A stretch of 64,000 nucleotides of DNA from Wolbachia endosymbiont (group B) of Gerris lacustris (GTDB taxonomy: Bacteria; Pseudomonadota; Alphaproteobacteria; Rickettsiales; Anaplasmataceae): the NCBI RefSeq assembly GCF_964028355.1, contig NZ_OZ034761.1, forward strand, positions 1,178,001-1,242,000, read 5' to 3'. A program made the position numbers and the translations under genes. The notes under the pieces were generated by a model. That model had not been told where the DNA came from. It made no database searches and saw nothing but the letters and a program-made list of their open reading frames with translations. Below are positions 18,023 to 26,751 of the stretch, piece by piece. Position 1 is the stretch's first letter. Each line of letters begins with the position of its first letter.

Positions 18023-19460
18023 TAAGGTTTTCAAGTTGACTTTTCTCTCTAGTAAGTTGAGTTACTTGATTAGTGAGAGTGTTAATCCTTGTTTGCTGAG
18101 CTGATCTTTCCTGTCTTAAATCCCTTTCTAACTGTGAAATTTTGTTAGTGTCTCTTGTTTTTTCACTTACGACCCTATTCAGCTCTTTCTCTTTTTCTGT
18201 AAGTCGAGCCTTTGTTCTTTCAAGTTCACCTTTCAGATTTTCAAGTCGCTGCAATTCTTGAGAAATAAACTCATCGTTTATTTCTGGTTGAACATTATGT
18301 GTATTTGCTACAGGTTGCTCTGCACTTGTAGGGAACTTTTCATTTAGATATTCTCTGATAGGATTAAAATTTTCAAGCACCTCAATAACAATTTGATCAT
18401 TTATAAAGCAATTATCTTCTACTAATTCTTTTACATCATCCAAATCTTTTCTATTAATAACATCAGTTAATCGTTCTTTCATAGCTCGTTCAATTATTTG
18501 CTTTACCCATTGATTTCGCTCTATAGCTGGTATTGGTTTTATTTGACTAAAATCTAGCTCCTGATGTTTTAAAAGTTTAGTCAATACTTCCTCGTTATCT
18601 TGTGTTATTCCTTGTAAACATGATTTGATAATCAGGCTAAGTGGTGTTTCTATTTCTCCATTCAAGCTTTTCCAGCAATTAGGGTTAAATTCTTGACTTA
18701 ATAGTCTTTTTACTTCGTTAATGTTTTTACCAGAAAGAACATTTAATAATTGTCTTCCTCTTTGTGCTTTTTCAAATTCTAATTTCATTGTGTTCTCAAG
18801 TCCTCTTGTAATAAGATCTTTAGGGACTGTATTGTGATAATTTTTAATATCAGCTTTTACATCTGGGTGTGTGAGCAATCTTTTCACTATATCTACAGCT
18901 CCAGTCTGGCAAGCAATATGTAAGGCAGTATCTTTTTGTATGAAGGATGTTCTTACACTCTTCTTTACAGCATCATATGTGTAATTGAAATGTATAGGTA
19001 TACCTTGATCATCGACGTTATTTAAAGTTTGACCATTGCTACAATATATATATTGTGACGGTCTCACTTCTGCCACTTCCTCACCACGAAATAAATATAC
19101 CAGACGCCCAAATCGATCTCTCTTGTGCTCTTCTTTATAAACAGGTTGCTCACTTTGAGCGTTAATATTGATAATTCTTTTTTGTATAAGCAATTTAGCC
19201 ATTTTCTCTAACGCAGCCTGTCCATCACTGCTGGCAACATAGGAATTAGCAATAGACATCAAAGGTGTAAAGCCTTCTTTATCAAACTCATTAACATTCG
19301 CACCTTCTGCCAGAGCTCGCTCAAAATCTCCTGGATTTTCATCATCAATAGCTTTAAATAATTTTGTTGTTGATTGTCCTGAAGTTGTTTGATTTTGAGC
19401 TCGTAATGCTGTATCATTAACAACCCTTCTTCCAAAATCTACATTATTTCGCGAAAGCAT
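18009..19460 (-). CDS. ankyrin-repeat/coiled-coil protein, 3' end cut by IS5
   Basis: 483 residues as it stands. The ATG at 19460 follows an AAGGGGA ribosome binding site. Ankyrin-like units are visible at about residues 33-68 (FKAIDDENPGDFERALAEGANVNEFDKEGFTPLM) and 175-210 (KDTALHIACQTGAVDIVKRLLTHPDV), with weaker ones after that. Residues about 390-478 form a coiled coil (QELQRLENLKGELERTKARLTEKEKEL and onward). The last four residues, RACS, and the stop codon are supplied by the end of IS5 copy 1, so the native C-terminus is lost. Wolbachia ankyrin proteins are often secreted or host-interacting, but there is no direct evidence of secretion here. A truncated product may still be made. Confidence 0.75.
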   Translation of the reverse strand: MLSRNNVDFGRRVVNDTALRAQNQTTSGQSTTKLFKAIDDENPGDFERALAEGANVNEFDKEGFTPLMSIANSYVASSDGQAALEKMAKLLIQKRIININAQSEQPVYKEEHKRDRFGRLVYLFRGEEVAEVRPSQYIYCSNGQTLNNVDDQGIPIHFNYTYDAVKKSVRTSFIQKDTALHIACQTGAVDIVKRLLTHPDVKADIKNYHNTVPKDLITRGLENTMKLEFEKAQRGRQLLNVLSGKNINEVKRLLSQEFNPNCWKSLNGEIETPLSLIIKSCLQGITQDNEEVLTKLLKHQELDFSQIKPIPAIERNQWVKQIIERAMKERLTDVINRKDLDDVKELVEDNCFINDQIVIEVLENFNPIREYLNEKFPTSAEQPVANTHNVQPEINDEFISQELQRLENLKGELERTKARLTEKEKELNRVVSEKTRDTNKISQLERDLRQERSAQQTRINTLTNQVTQLTREKSQLENLRACS

Positions 19461-19552
19461 ACTAAATTCCCCTTAATCTATAATTTATTAACATAATTAC
19501 AAAAAAAAACAAAGAGAATTGCAAGCGATTTAGTTAAAAATTTTAGAACTAA

Positions 19553-20500
19553 TTATGATTCTAAAAATTTCTCCGCATCAAGTGCAGCCATGCATCCTGT
19601 ACCTGCTGCAACTACTGCCTGGCGATATACCTTATCTTGAACATCACCAGCAGCAAACACCCCTGCCCTACTGGTTAGAGTTGTTCCAGGTTTCGTAATT
19701 ATATAACCCTGCTGATCCATTTCAACAAAGCCCTTAAAAATATCTGTATTTGGCGCATGCCCAATTGCAATGAACACTCCGTCTACTTTCAACTCCTGGG
19801 TTTTATTGATTTCTGTCGATTTGATTGTAACACCAGTAACTTTTTTAGGATTTTCTTCTCCAAGAATCTGCTCTACAGCATAATTCCATATCACCTTTAT
19901 CTTATCATTTTTAAAGAGCCTATCTTGCATTACTTTCTCTGCCCTTAATTTATCACGCCTATGTATCAGTGTAACTTCTTTAGCAAATCGAGTTAAAAAT
20001 ATTGCTTCTTCAACTGCGGTATTTCCACCACCAATCACAGCTACAACTTTATTTCGAAAAAATGCGCCATCACAAGTTGCACATGCTGAAACTCCGTAAC
20101 CTTGAAATTTCTTTTCACTCTCCAGGCCAAGCCACTTCGCTTGCGCACCAGCTGCGATTATAATTGCATTCGAATAGTAGTCACTAGTATCACCACAAGA
20201 TCTAAATCTATACTCATTAGAATCCTCAAGTTGTTCAACGCTTTTTATTTCGTCATCTATTATCCTTGCCCCCACCTTCTCTGCATGCAACCTCTTTTGT
20301 TCCATGAGTTCTGGACCTTGTATAGAAATAAAACCTGGATAGTTTTCAACATCCGTAGTAATTGTAAGCTGACCACCAGGTTGCATTCCTGTTACTACAA
20401 TTGGCTCTAAATTTGCACGTGCTGCATATATAGCAGCAGCATAACCCGCTACTCCAGATCCAATAATAAGAACTTTTGTACTCAATTTATAATTCTGCAC
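19553..20500 (-). CDS. trxB: thioredoxin reductase
   Basis: 315 residues, normal length. It has an N-terminal FAD dinucleotide-binding motif (IIGSGVAGYAAAIYAARANL), the redox-active CATC in SACATCDGAFF, an NADPH-binding motif (VIGGGNTAVEEAIFLTRFA), and a C-terminal FAD motif (GVFAAGDVQDKVYRQAVVAAGTGCMAALDAEKFL). It reduces thioredoxin with NADPH in the cytoplasm. Its ATG overlaps the end of the peroxiredoxin gene by 14 bases, so the two are cotranscribed and form a peroxide-detoxifying pair. Intact. Confidence 0.96.
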   Translation of the reverse strand: MQNYKLSTKVLIIGSGVAGYAAAIYAARANLEPIVVTGMQPGGQLTITTDVENYPGFISIQGPELMEQKRLHAEKVGARIIDDEIKSVEQLEDSNEYRFRSCGDTSDYYSNAIIIAAGAQAKWLGLESEKKFQGYGVSACATCDGAFFRNKVVAVIGGGNTAVEEAIFLTRFAKEVTLIHRRDKLRAEKVMQDRLFKNDKIKVIWNYAVEQILGEENPKKVTGVTIKSTEINKTQELKVDGVFIAIGHAPNTDIFKGFVEMDQQGYIITKPGTTLTSRAGVFAAGDVQDKVYRQAVVAAGTGCMAALDAEKFLES

Positions 20501-21086
20501 TGTGTGAGTTTAGATAATCAGCCACTCCTTCATCGCTTGCCTGCATCGCAGGCTTGCCTTTTTTCCACCCTGCTGGACATACTTCACCATGCTCTTCATT
20601 ATGTTTTATTGCATCAATGATTCTAATGAATTCATCGATATTACGCCCTAAAGGTAAATCATTTATCGATTGATGACGCACAACAAACTTATCATCAATA
20701 ACAAAAGTTGCTCTTAGTGCAATTGAGTCATCATATAAGACCCCATAGTCTCTTGATATAGACTTTTTGATATCAGACACTAAAGTGTAGCTAACCTCTC
20801 CAATACCACCATCATTAACTGGAGTGTTTCGCCATTTATAATGTGAAAATTTTGAATCTACACTTATTCCTATCACTTCAACATCACGTTTTGAAAAATC
20901 TTCTATTTTGTTGCTAAATGATATCAACTCAGTTGGACAGACAAAAGTAAAATCAAGTGGATAGAAAAAAAGGACAGCATACTTATCCTTTATATGTTTA
21001 CTTAAACAGAAATCATCAACTATTTTTCCACTAGTAAGAACAGCCGAAGCAGTAAAATCGATAGCGGATTTTGTTACAAGATTCAT
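20487..21086 (-). CDS. 2-Cys peroxiredoxin (AhpC/Prx1 type)
   Basis: 199 residues from the ATG at 21086, preferred over the one at 21101 because an AGG ribosome binding site lies in front of it. The peroxidatic cysteine is Cys50 in FYPLDFTFVCPTEL. The resolving cysteine is in EVCPAGWKKGKPAM near the C-terminus. This is the layout of typical dimeric 2-Cys peroxiredoxins that reduce hydrogen peroxide and alkyl hydroperoxides using thioredoxin. trxB follows with a 14-base overlap, so reductase and peroxidase partner are probably one transcript. Full length and intact. Confidence 0.93.
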   Translation of the reverse strand: MNLVTKSAIDFTASAVLTSGKIVDDFCLSKHIKDKYAVLFFYPLDFTFVCPTELISFSNKIEDFSKRDVEVIGISVDSKFSHYKWRNTPVNDGGIGEVSYTLVSDIKKSISRDYGVLYDDSIALRATFVIDDKFVVRHQSINDLPLGRNIDEFIRIIDAIKHNEEHGEVCPAGWKKGKPAMQASDEGVADYLNSHSAEL

Positions 21087-22208
21087 AACTAACCTATTCA
21101 TTCTTAATATTTATAATTTTATACCTTGATACATTTACATGCAAGTTTTCTTTAGCCCCAATCTTATAAAAACTTCCTCTTATGGCTGTAAAAATGTTAT
21201 GATAAGAGCTAATTTTCATGAGTAGGGAAATACCCAAATATTACTATCTTTCACCTTTTCTCCCTTCAAATTTTTTAACCATTTCTTTTACATTTACATT
21301 CGTGGAAGGTAAAATTTTGCTGGCAAGATGGTTGATCGAAGATTTTTTATTCCCTACTGGAAATGAACGAGATTGTTTTCTCTTCACACTGATATCCGTT
21401 TGTGTTACTGAAGCAGTTTTGTTTTCAGCAGGCAACACGTTCTTTACTTGATTTCGCTCAAATCTTTCTTTTAATGCCTTTACTTTACTACTCTCGCGAG
21501 TCACTTCTTTTTTCATAGCAACTACTAGTACTTTTGGTCCATCAGCTTTTTTTGCTGATTCTTTACCATCTTGATTTTCAGATTTTAGTGGTAGTGTAGG
21601 GTTACTCTCAGCTGATTTTTCCACTACTATTTTTTGCTCTGTGCTTACTTTTTCGCCTAAATCTTTAGGCTTTGGTGGTACTGCAGGTTTATCTTTTTTC
21701 GGTTCTTGTCTAATTTTTTGATTGATAGTAAACATTTTCTCTGGTACTGGTGGTGCTCTTGGTGGTTTTGGTGGCGCAAGAGATTGAAGTTGCTGTTTCT
21801 TCCTATGTTCTCTTTTTGCTTCTATATGTTCTTTAGGAATTGTTGCATAAATCGGCTCCTCTTTAATTGATTGTAGATTACGCAAATCTTTTGTTAAAGA
21901 TTTACTTTTTTCCTCTTGATAATTTGATATTTCTTCATACTCAGGATCTTCGTTTAATGAACCTCCATAACCTGAATCTTCTCGCTCATATAAGAGATTT
22001 TTCTTTTGCTGTCTATTTTCTAAATTTACTCCATATGACCTATATTTATCTTGACTTCTTTCTATTCGCTCTAAATTTGAAATTTTTGCAAGAACACCTA
22101 TATATTCGATTGATATTCTGGGAGTTACAGGGAGCAATTTATCTTTGATAAAATTACTGATATTCCTAATCGAAACATCTCTTCCTAATACTCTATTGAA
22201 TATCCTAA

Positions 22209-23071
22209 GAACCTGTACATGATCTCAAGAAAGGAATAAACTAAGAGATAATGTATATAAGTTAGGATATATGAGGAGTGTATACCCAAGTGATATAAGT
22301 CGGGAAAGATTTGAGATTATATTACCAGATCTAGAATCCTGTAGAAAAAAAACAAAACCAAGAAAACTGGATTTATATGAGTTATTTTGCGGTGTACTTT
22401 ATGTGCTAAAAAGTGGCTGTCAGTGGCGAATGCTACCAAAAGAGTTTCCAAAATGGCGCAATTGTTACGATTACTTCAAGAGATGGAGTAAAAAACCGAA
22501 TGAAGATAGAGAAAGTGTTCTAGAAATTGTCTTAAAAAAAATTAGTTGGAGAGGTTCGTTTCAACAGTGGTCGGAATACAAAAACAAGCTTCTGCATCAT
22601 TGATGCTCAAAGTGTAAAAAACACCGATATTGCTGAAGAAAAAGGTTATGATGCCGGCAAGAAAATTTCAGGAATAAAGCGTCATATTGCAGTAGATACG
22701 CAAGGTTTGCCACATGCAATTTATATTACTACAGCTAATATCGGAGATCGTACTGCTGCTGTAGAGATGATTTGTAACGCAAGAAAAAATCTTTCCGAAG
22801 TTCAAAATATACTAGTTGATGCAGGTTATACAGGAGAAAATTTTGCAACTCAAATAAAAACGACTATTGGTGCAACCGTTGAAGTAATAAAACGAAGTGA
22901 ATTACATACCTTTGTTGTATTGCCAAAAAGGTGGGTTGTAGAGCGTTCTTTTGCTTGGCTGGAAAAGTGTAGACGGTTATGGAAAAATTGCGAGCGTAAA
23001 CTCAATACTAGACTACAAATGGTCGTTCTAGCTTTTACTGCCTTGCTCCTCAAAAGATTACGAACAGGCTC
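22209..23071 (+). mobile_element. IS5-family insertion sequence, copy 2
   Basis: 863 bp with matching TAA duplicates at 22206-22208 and 23072-23074. It is inserted against the direction of the EPIYA-motif gene. Removing the IS and one TAA restores that frame exactly. Confidence 0.93.
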
Positions 23072-23081
23072 TAAGAATTAA
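22271..23081 (+). CDS. IS5-family transposase (two frames joined by slippage)
   Basis: Same two-frame structure as the copy at 17.2 kb. Here the normal stop is changed from TGA to CGA, so the second frame reads through the IS end and adds six residues (RTGSKN) before stopping in the host gene. The catalytic residues are unchanged. Confidence 0.86.
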
Positions 23082-23445
23082 TGGCTTTTTATTTGCCTTC
23101 TTTACATAATTATTCAAGTCATCACGTATAACAAGCTTAGCTACATCTTCTGCCTTATCTGTAGAACCCTCTAAAGCACGAGCCAGATCTGTTACTGTTT
23201 TATGAAATTGTTCCTCTGGATTTCCTAGATTTATAGCTTTGATCAGAGAATCGAGATTTTTTTTATAATCCTCACTTTTAAATGGATCATTCATACCAAT
23301 TGTAATATTTTATTAAAATATAAATCTAAAATATTAAGATCTAGTAAATATTACTTTTTTAGTTTATATATAGCTATAGTTATACGGCGATAATGCATAG
23401 CAGAATAACGATTTTGTCATTCTAGTGTCTGCTGTTACCCCTTAT

Positions 23446-23780
23446 CTGTGAAATCTAGTTTCGATATATGACACAGTCTCATACAAGTAGCTTCTCGATT
23501 GAGAGTTGTCTTCTGCATTGAGCTCAACATTATTTACTACTCTTTCAGTAATAACTTTGGTAAACTCAGGAGAAAGTTCTTTTGCAGAAAATGCAGCATG
23601 TACATCATTTTTAACAAAGAAACACGTAGCAAGTGCAAATACTGCTGTTGGTACAAAGCACCAATATACTAAAAAAAGTTGTAGAAGCTACTAAAGTAAA
23701 TATTGCTTGAAGCATAATATACTGTTTATCAATGCCAACATATTCAGCCATCAATTTTCTAACTTTGTTATTGCTGCCGT
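23446..23780 (-). pseudogene. membrane protein gene remnant
   Basis: The minus strand can be read as MAEYVGIDKQYIMLQAIFTLVASTTFFSILVLCTN (one hydrophobic segment). After a one-base frame slip it continues as YWCFVPTAVFALATCFFVKNDVHAAFSAKELSPEF and VITERVVNNVELNAEDNSQSRSYLYETVSYIETRFHR to a TAA at about 23446. The break in frame and the missing 5' end mark it as a decayed gene. I do not recognise the family. The short plus-strand frame that covers part of this region looks like a shadow. Confidence 0.4.
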
Positions 23781-23971
23781 ATGGCAAAAAATATCTTAAT
23801 AAAAGCTGTTACACTATTACTAGCAAGATATCAATCACGCTCTATTGGATCTACATTTTGATTTAAAATCGCCTATTTTCTTGCACCTTTTTGCCATTCA
23901 TAGAATGTTAACTTTAAACCTCTTGGCTACAAATGCTCTACTTTCCCCTGCATTCAATGCTTTTTTCCTTA

Positions 23972-24834
23972 GAGCCTGTTCATAATCTTTTGAGGAGCAA
24001 GGCAGTAAAAGCTAGAACGACCATTTGTAGTCTAGTATTGAGTTTACGCTCGCAATTTTTCCATAACCGTCTACACTTTTCCAGCCAAGCAAAAGAACGC
24101 TCTACAACCCACCTTTTTGGCAATACAACAAAGGTATGTAATTCACTTCGTTTTATTACTTCAACGGTTGCACCAATAGTCGTTTTTATTTGAGTTGCAA
24201 AATTTTCTCCTGTATAACCTGCATCAACTAGTATATTTTGAACTTCGGAAAGATTTTTTCTTGCGTTACAAATCATCTCTACAGCAGCAGTACGATCTCC
24301 GATATTAGCTGTAGTAATATAAATTGCATGTGGCAAACCTTGCGTATCTACTGCAATATGACGCTTTATTCCTGAAATTTTCTTGCCGGCATCATAACCT
24401 TTTTCTTCAGCAATATCGGTGTTTTTTACACTTTGAGCATCAATGATGCAGAAGCTTGTTTTTGTATTCCGACCACTGTTGAAACGAACCTCTCCAACTA
24501 ATTTTTTTTAAGACAATTTCTAGAACACTTTCTCTATCTTCATTCGGTTTTTTACTCCATCTCTTGAAGTAATCGTAACAATTGCGCCATTTTGGAAACT
24601 CTTTTGGTAGCATTCGCCACTGACAGCCACTTTTTAGCACATAAAGTACACCGCAAAATAACTCATATAAATCCAGTTTTCTTGGTTTTGTTTTTTTTCT
24701 ACAGGATTCTAGATCTGGTAATATAATCTCAAATCTTTCCCGACTTATATCACTTGGGTATACACTCCTCATATATCCTAACTTATATACATTATCTCTT
24801 AGTTTATTCCTTTCTTGAGATCATGTACAGGTTC
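23972..24834 (-). mobile_element. IS5-family insertion sequence, copy 3
   Basis: 863 bp, inverted orientation, with matching TTA duplicates at 23969-23971 and 24835-24837. It sits inside the remnant of an older IS630-type transposase gene. Confidence 0.93.
23980..24772 (-). CDS. IS5-family transposase (two frames joined by slippage)
   Basis: First frame 24440-24772, second frame ending at 23980, the same protein sequence as copy 1. The A8 slippage run and the DDE residues are intact. Confidence 0.86.
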
Positions 24835-25049
24835 TTAAATCATAACTATATGCTGCTGGCATTCACATCTCCTCACTACTTTACCTATTCCATCATGTTC
24901 CTACTATTAGGAAAAGAGCTATAATTTTCAACACTAACAAAACTACTTCCCAATCTTTTACACAGCAACCTATCGAACCTCCAACTTCAGAAAAATAGTT
25001 GAAAGACAATCAAGGAAACAAACCTCTCTTCTTCATTTTGATTGGTTTC

Positions 25050-25172
25050 TTATTTCTCTAAAGTTTTAATGTATTCCGTTAAAACCCTGAATCCAATGTT
25101 AGAAACTGTATCTTTTGTTATAAAGGCTATTTCCCTCAATTTTTGATGTAAACTAGGTGGCAACCTTAACAC
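25050..25172 (-). CDS. small ribbon-helix-helix-like protein downstream of ParA
   Basis: 40 residues from a GTG that overlaps the ParA stop codon: VLRLPPSLHQKLREIAFITK, then DTVSNIGFRVLTEYIKTLEK. The pattern (short beta strand, then two helices with a turn) is that of ribbon-helix-helix DNA-binding proteins. Small proteins of this kind often follow ParA/MinD-type ATPases as the DNA-binding partner. The frame is open for about 12 codons further upstream without a clear start, so the true N-terminus may lie inside parA. The gene is short and uncertain, supported mainly by the protein pattern and position. Confidence 0.45.
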   Translation of the reverse strand: MLRLPPSLHQKLREIAFITKDTVSNIGFRVLTEYIKTLEK

Positions 25173-25855
25173 TGACTGTGCTGGCTCTGATTTTCTACAG
25201 TAGATAAGGCTTCCTCATAAACAGATTCAATTTCCCTAATTGCTTTTAAGTCTGCTGATTCAACAATCGCCATACCTTCGCGAGAGGCACGTGCAATTGC
25301 AATTCGCTGACTCAAAAAACTATCGAACCTTGTTAAGTTGTCAAAACAGCTTAAAAAAGCATCACATTCTTCAATTCCTGTTTTAGTTACAACTGGATTA
25401 GTATTCACTCGATTAAGTAAGATTCTTGCTTGAAAGTTTTTGTTACAACTCTGAGCACCGGCAACTAAGTTGCTCAGAGTGTTAAACGTCCACATATCAG
25501 GTGCAGATGGAAGAATCGGAAATATAGCTAGATTAGCTAATGATAAGGCAGCCCTTAAAGTTTCATCTACTCTTCTTGCGTCAACAATAATATCTTGATA
25601 TTTGGACTGTAAAGCTTGTAGCTCATTTCCGATTACTACACCAATGTTAATTTGGCCTAACACCTTGTGAATACTGTTAATTTTCGGTAAACTTTTGTCC
25701 TTGTCTCGCTGGGATGCCCACAAGGTAGCTAGCATTAATGGGTCAAGATCATAGAGAAGGACATTTCTACCTTCCCTAGCACGCATCACCGCTATATTTG
25801 TGGCTATGGTCGTTTTACCAGTACCACCTTTTTGACCACCAACAACTATTATCAT
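25166..25855 (-). CDS. ParA-family ATPase
   Basis: 229 residues. The deviant Walker A motif GGQKGGTGKTT, with its signature lysine, is at residues 6-16. VLLYDLDPLMLATLW and DIIVDARRVDETLRAAL follow, corresponding to the switch I and switch II/Walker B positions. Most ParA proteins have a glutamine after DxDP and DxGG at the second site, so the active site here is somewhat unusual. Such ATPases partition plasmids or prophages, or position protein complexes. It is followed directly by a possible ribbon-helix-helix partner. Its source is probably phage WO or a plasmid-like element, judged from the mobile surroundings. Confidence 0.85.
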   Translation of the reverse strand: MIIVVGGQKGGTGKTTIATNIAVMRAREGRNVLLYDLDPLMLATLWASQRDKDKSLPKINSIHKVLGQINIGVVIGNELQALQSKYQDIIVDARRVDETLRAALSLANLAIFPILPSAPDMWTFNTLSNLVAGAQSCNKNFQARILLNRVNTNPVVTKTGIEECDAFLSCFDNLTRFDSFLSQRIAIARASREGMAIVESADLKAIREIESVYEEALSTVENQSQHSQC

Positions 25856-25989
25856 AACACACCTCGTAATATTTTAATTCACTTGGCGTCTACTGAAAAA
25901 TCAATAAGGGCAGTTTACATAATCCCATTTCAATGTTCAAGAAAAAGCGCTCCGGTGCTCATTCTTTATTTATAAATAATATTCTTAAT

Positions 25990-26748
25990 TCAATCCTTTG
26001 CTTTCTTCTCAATATATCTACATATCAGAATAGACAGCTCATATAATACTAACATTGGAATTGCAAGCCCTACTTGGCTTAGTACATCAGGTGGAGTTAA
26101 GATTGCAGCAATAATGAAAATTACCACTATCGCAATTCTCCGTTTATTTGACAAACTTTGTGCAGTGATTAGCCCTACTCTCACCATTAAGGTTAGTATG
26201 ACTGGAATTTGAAATGCAGTACCAAACGCAAACATGAATTGAAGAACAAGGTCTAAATATTCACTAACCGATGGCATAAACTCTATTGGTATACCGAAAG
26301 ATTTACTGCTATGTTCAAAAGCAATAAAAAATTTCCAGGCTAAGGGAAATATGTAGTAATAAACTACGGAAGCTCCTGTTATAAACAAAACTGGTGTTGC
26401 AATTAAATATGGCAATAACACTGCCCTTTCTCTTTTATATAAGCCAGGTGCTAGAAACATGTAGAATTGCCATGCAAACACAGGAAAAGAAAACAACAGT
26501 GCACTCATTATTGCAACCCTGAGATATACAAAAAACGCTTCTGTTAAGTCTGTATAGATTAGAGAAAAATCATTGCTATCTTTTGTAACTTCTATTAAAG
26601 GTGCAAGTAAAAAGCGGTATATATTTTCTTTAAAGTAGTAACAAAACCCGAAGGTAACACAAAAAAATAGAAAGCAAAAAATAACCCTTTTTCTAAGTTC
26701 CGCAAAGTGCTCATAAAATGAAGCATATTTTTGTGAGTTTTCGTTCAT
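25990..26748 (-). CDS. tatC: Sec-independent protein translocase TatC
   Basis: 252 residues with six hydrophobic membrane segments. The N-terminus has FYEHFAELRKRVIF, the conserved cytoplasmic LxELRxR signature that binds twin-arginine signal peptides. Later there is FFVYLRVAIMSALLFSFPVFAWQFYMFLAPGLYKRER, the other hallmark block. It sits in the inner membrane and exports folded proteins. It starts 3 bases after the gap stop codon, so the two share a transcript. Full length. Confidence 0.95.
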   Translation of the reverse strand: MNENSQKYASFYEHFAELRKRVIFCFLFFCVTFGFCYYFKENIYRFLLAPLIEVTKDSNDFSLIYTDLTEAFFVYLRVAIMSALLFSFPVFAWQFYMFLAPGLYKRERAVLLPYLIATPVLFITGASVVYYYIFPLAWKFFIAFEHSSKSFGIPIEFMPSVSEYLDLVLQFMFAFGTAFQIPVILTLMVRVGLITAQSLSNKRRIAIVVIFIIAAILTPPDVLSQVGLAIPMLVLYELSILICRYIEKKAKD

Positions 26749-26751
26749 ACT

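Larger units (their letters stand above)
21244..23294 (-). pseudogene. candidate effector with EPIYA motif and proline-rich region, interrupted by IS5 copy 2
   Basis: Rejoining 23294-23072 with 22205-21244 across the TAA duplication gives one open frame of 394 residues (junction KKPLILRIFNRVLGRD). The N-terminal 100 residues are helical. A Tyr/Glu-rich stretch (YEREDSGYGGSLNEDPEYEEISNYQ) precedes an exact EPIYA motif (KEEPIYATIP) at 21844-21858. Next is a polyproline tract (APPKPPRAPPVPEK) that would suit SH3 domains, then VPPKPKD, a VTQTD motif, and two similar basic helices (VKALKERFERN and VKEMVKKFEGRK). EPIYA motifs are tyrosine-phosphorylation sites of secreted effectors such as CagA, Tarp and AnkA. 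The effector role is inferred. The surviving 3' fragment has an internal ATG at 22137, but the gene is broken. Confidence 0.65.
23860..24862 (-). pseudogene. old IS630-like transposase fragment, split by IS5 copy 3
   Basis: With IS5 copy 3 and one TTA removed, the minus strand from an ATG at 24862 reads MPAAYSYDLRKKALNAGESR and then AFVAKRFKVN, the helix-turn-helix start of another IS630-type transposase, different from the 1103-bp element. It then meets a stop and frame slips (a QKGARKIGDFKS-like stretch is partly recognisable). Only the N-terminal domain remains. It is a decayed copy that IS5 later used as a target. Confidence 0.5.

Noticed and set aside
23506..23694. 62-residue plus-strand frame in the degraded region
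   Set aside because: The minus strand gives a more protein-like reading over the same bases, so this is probably a shadow of a decayed gene.
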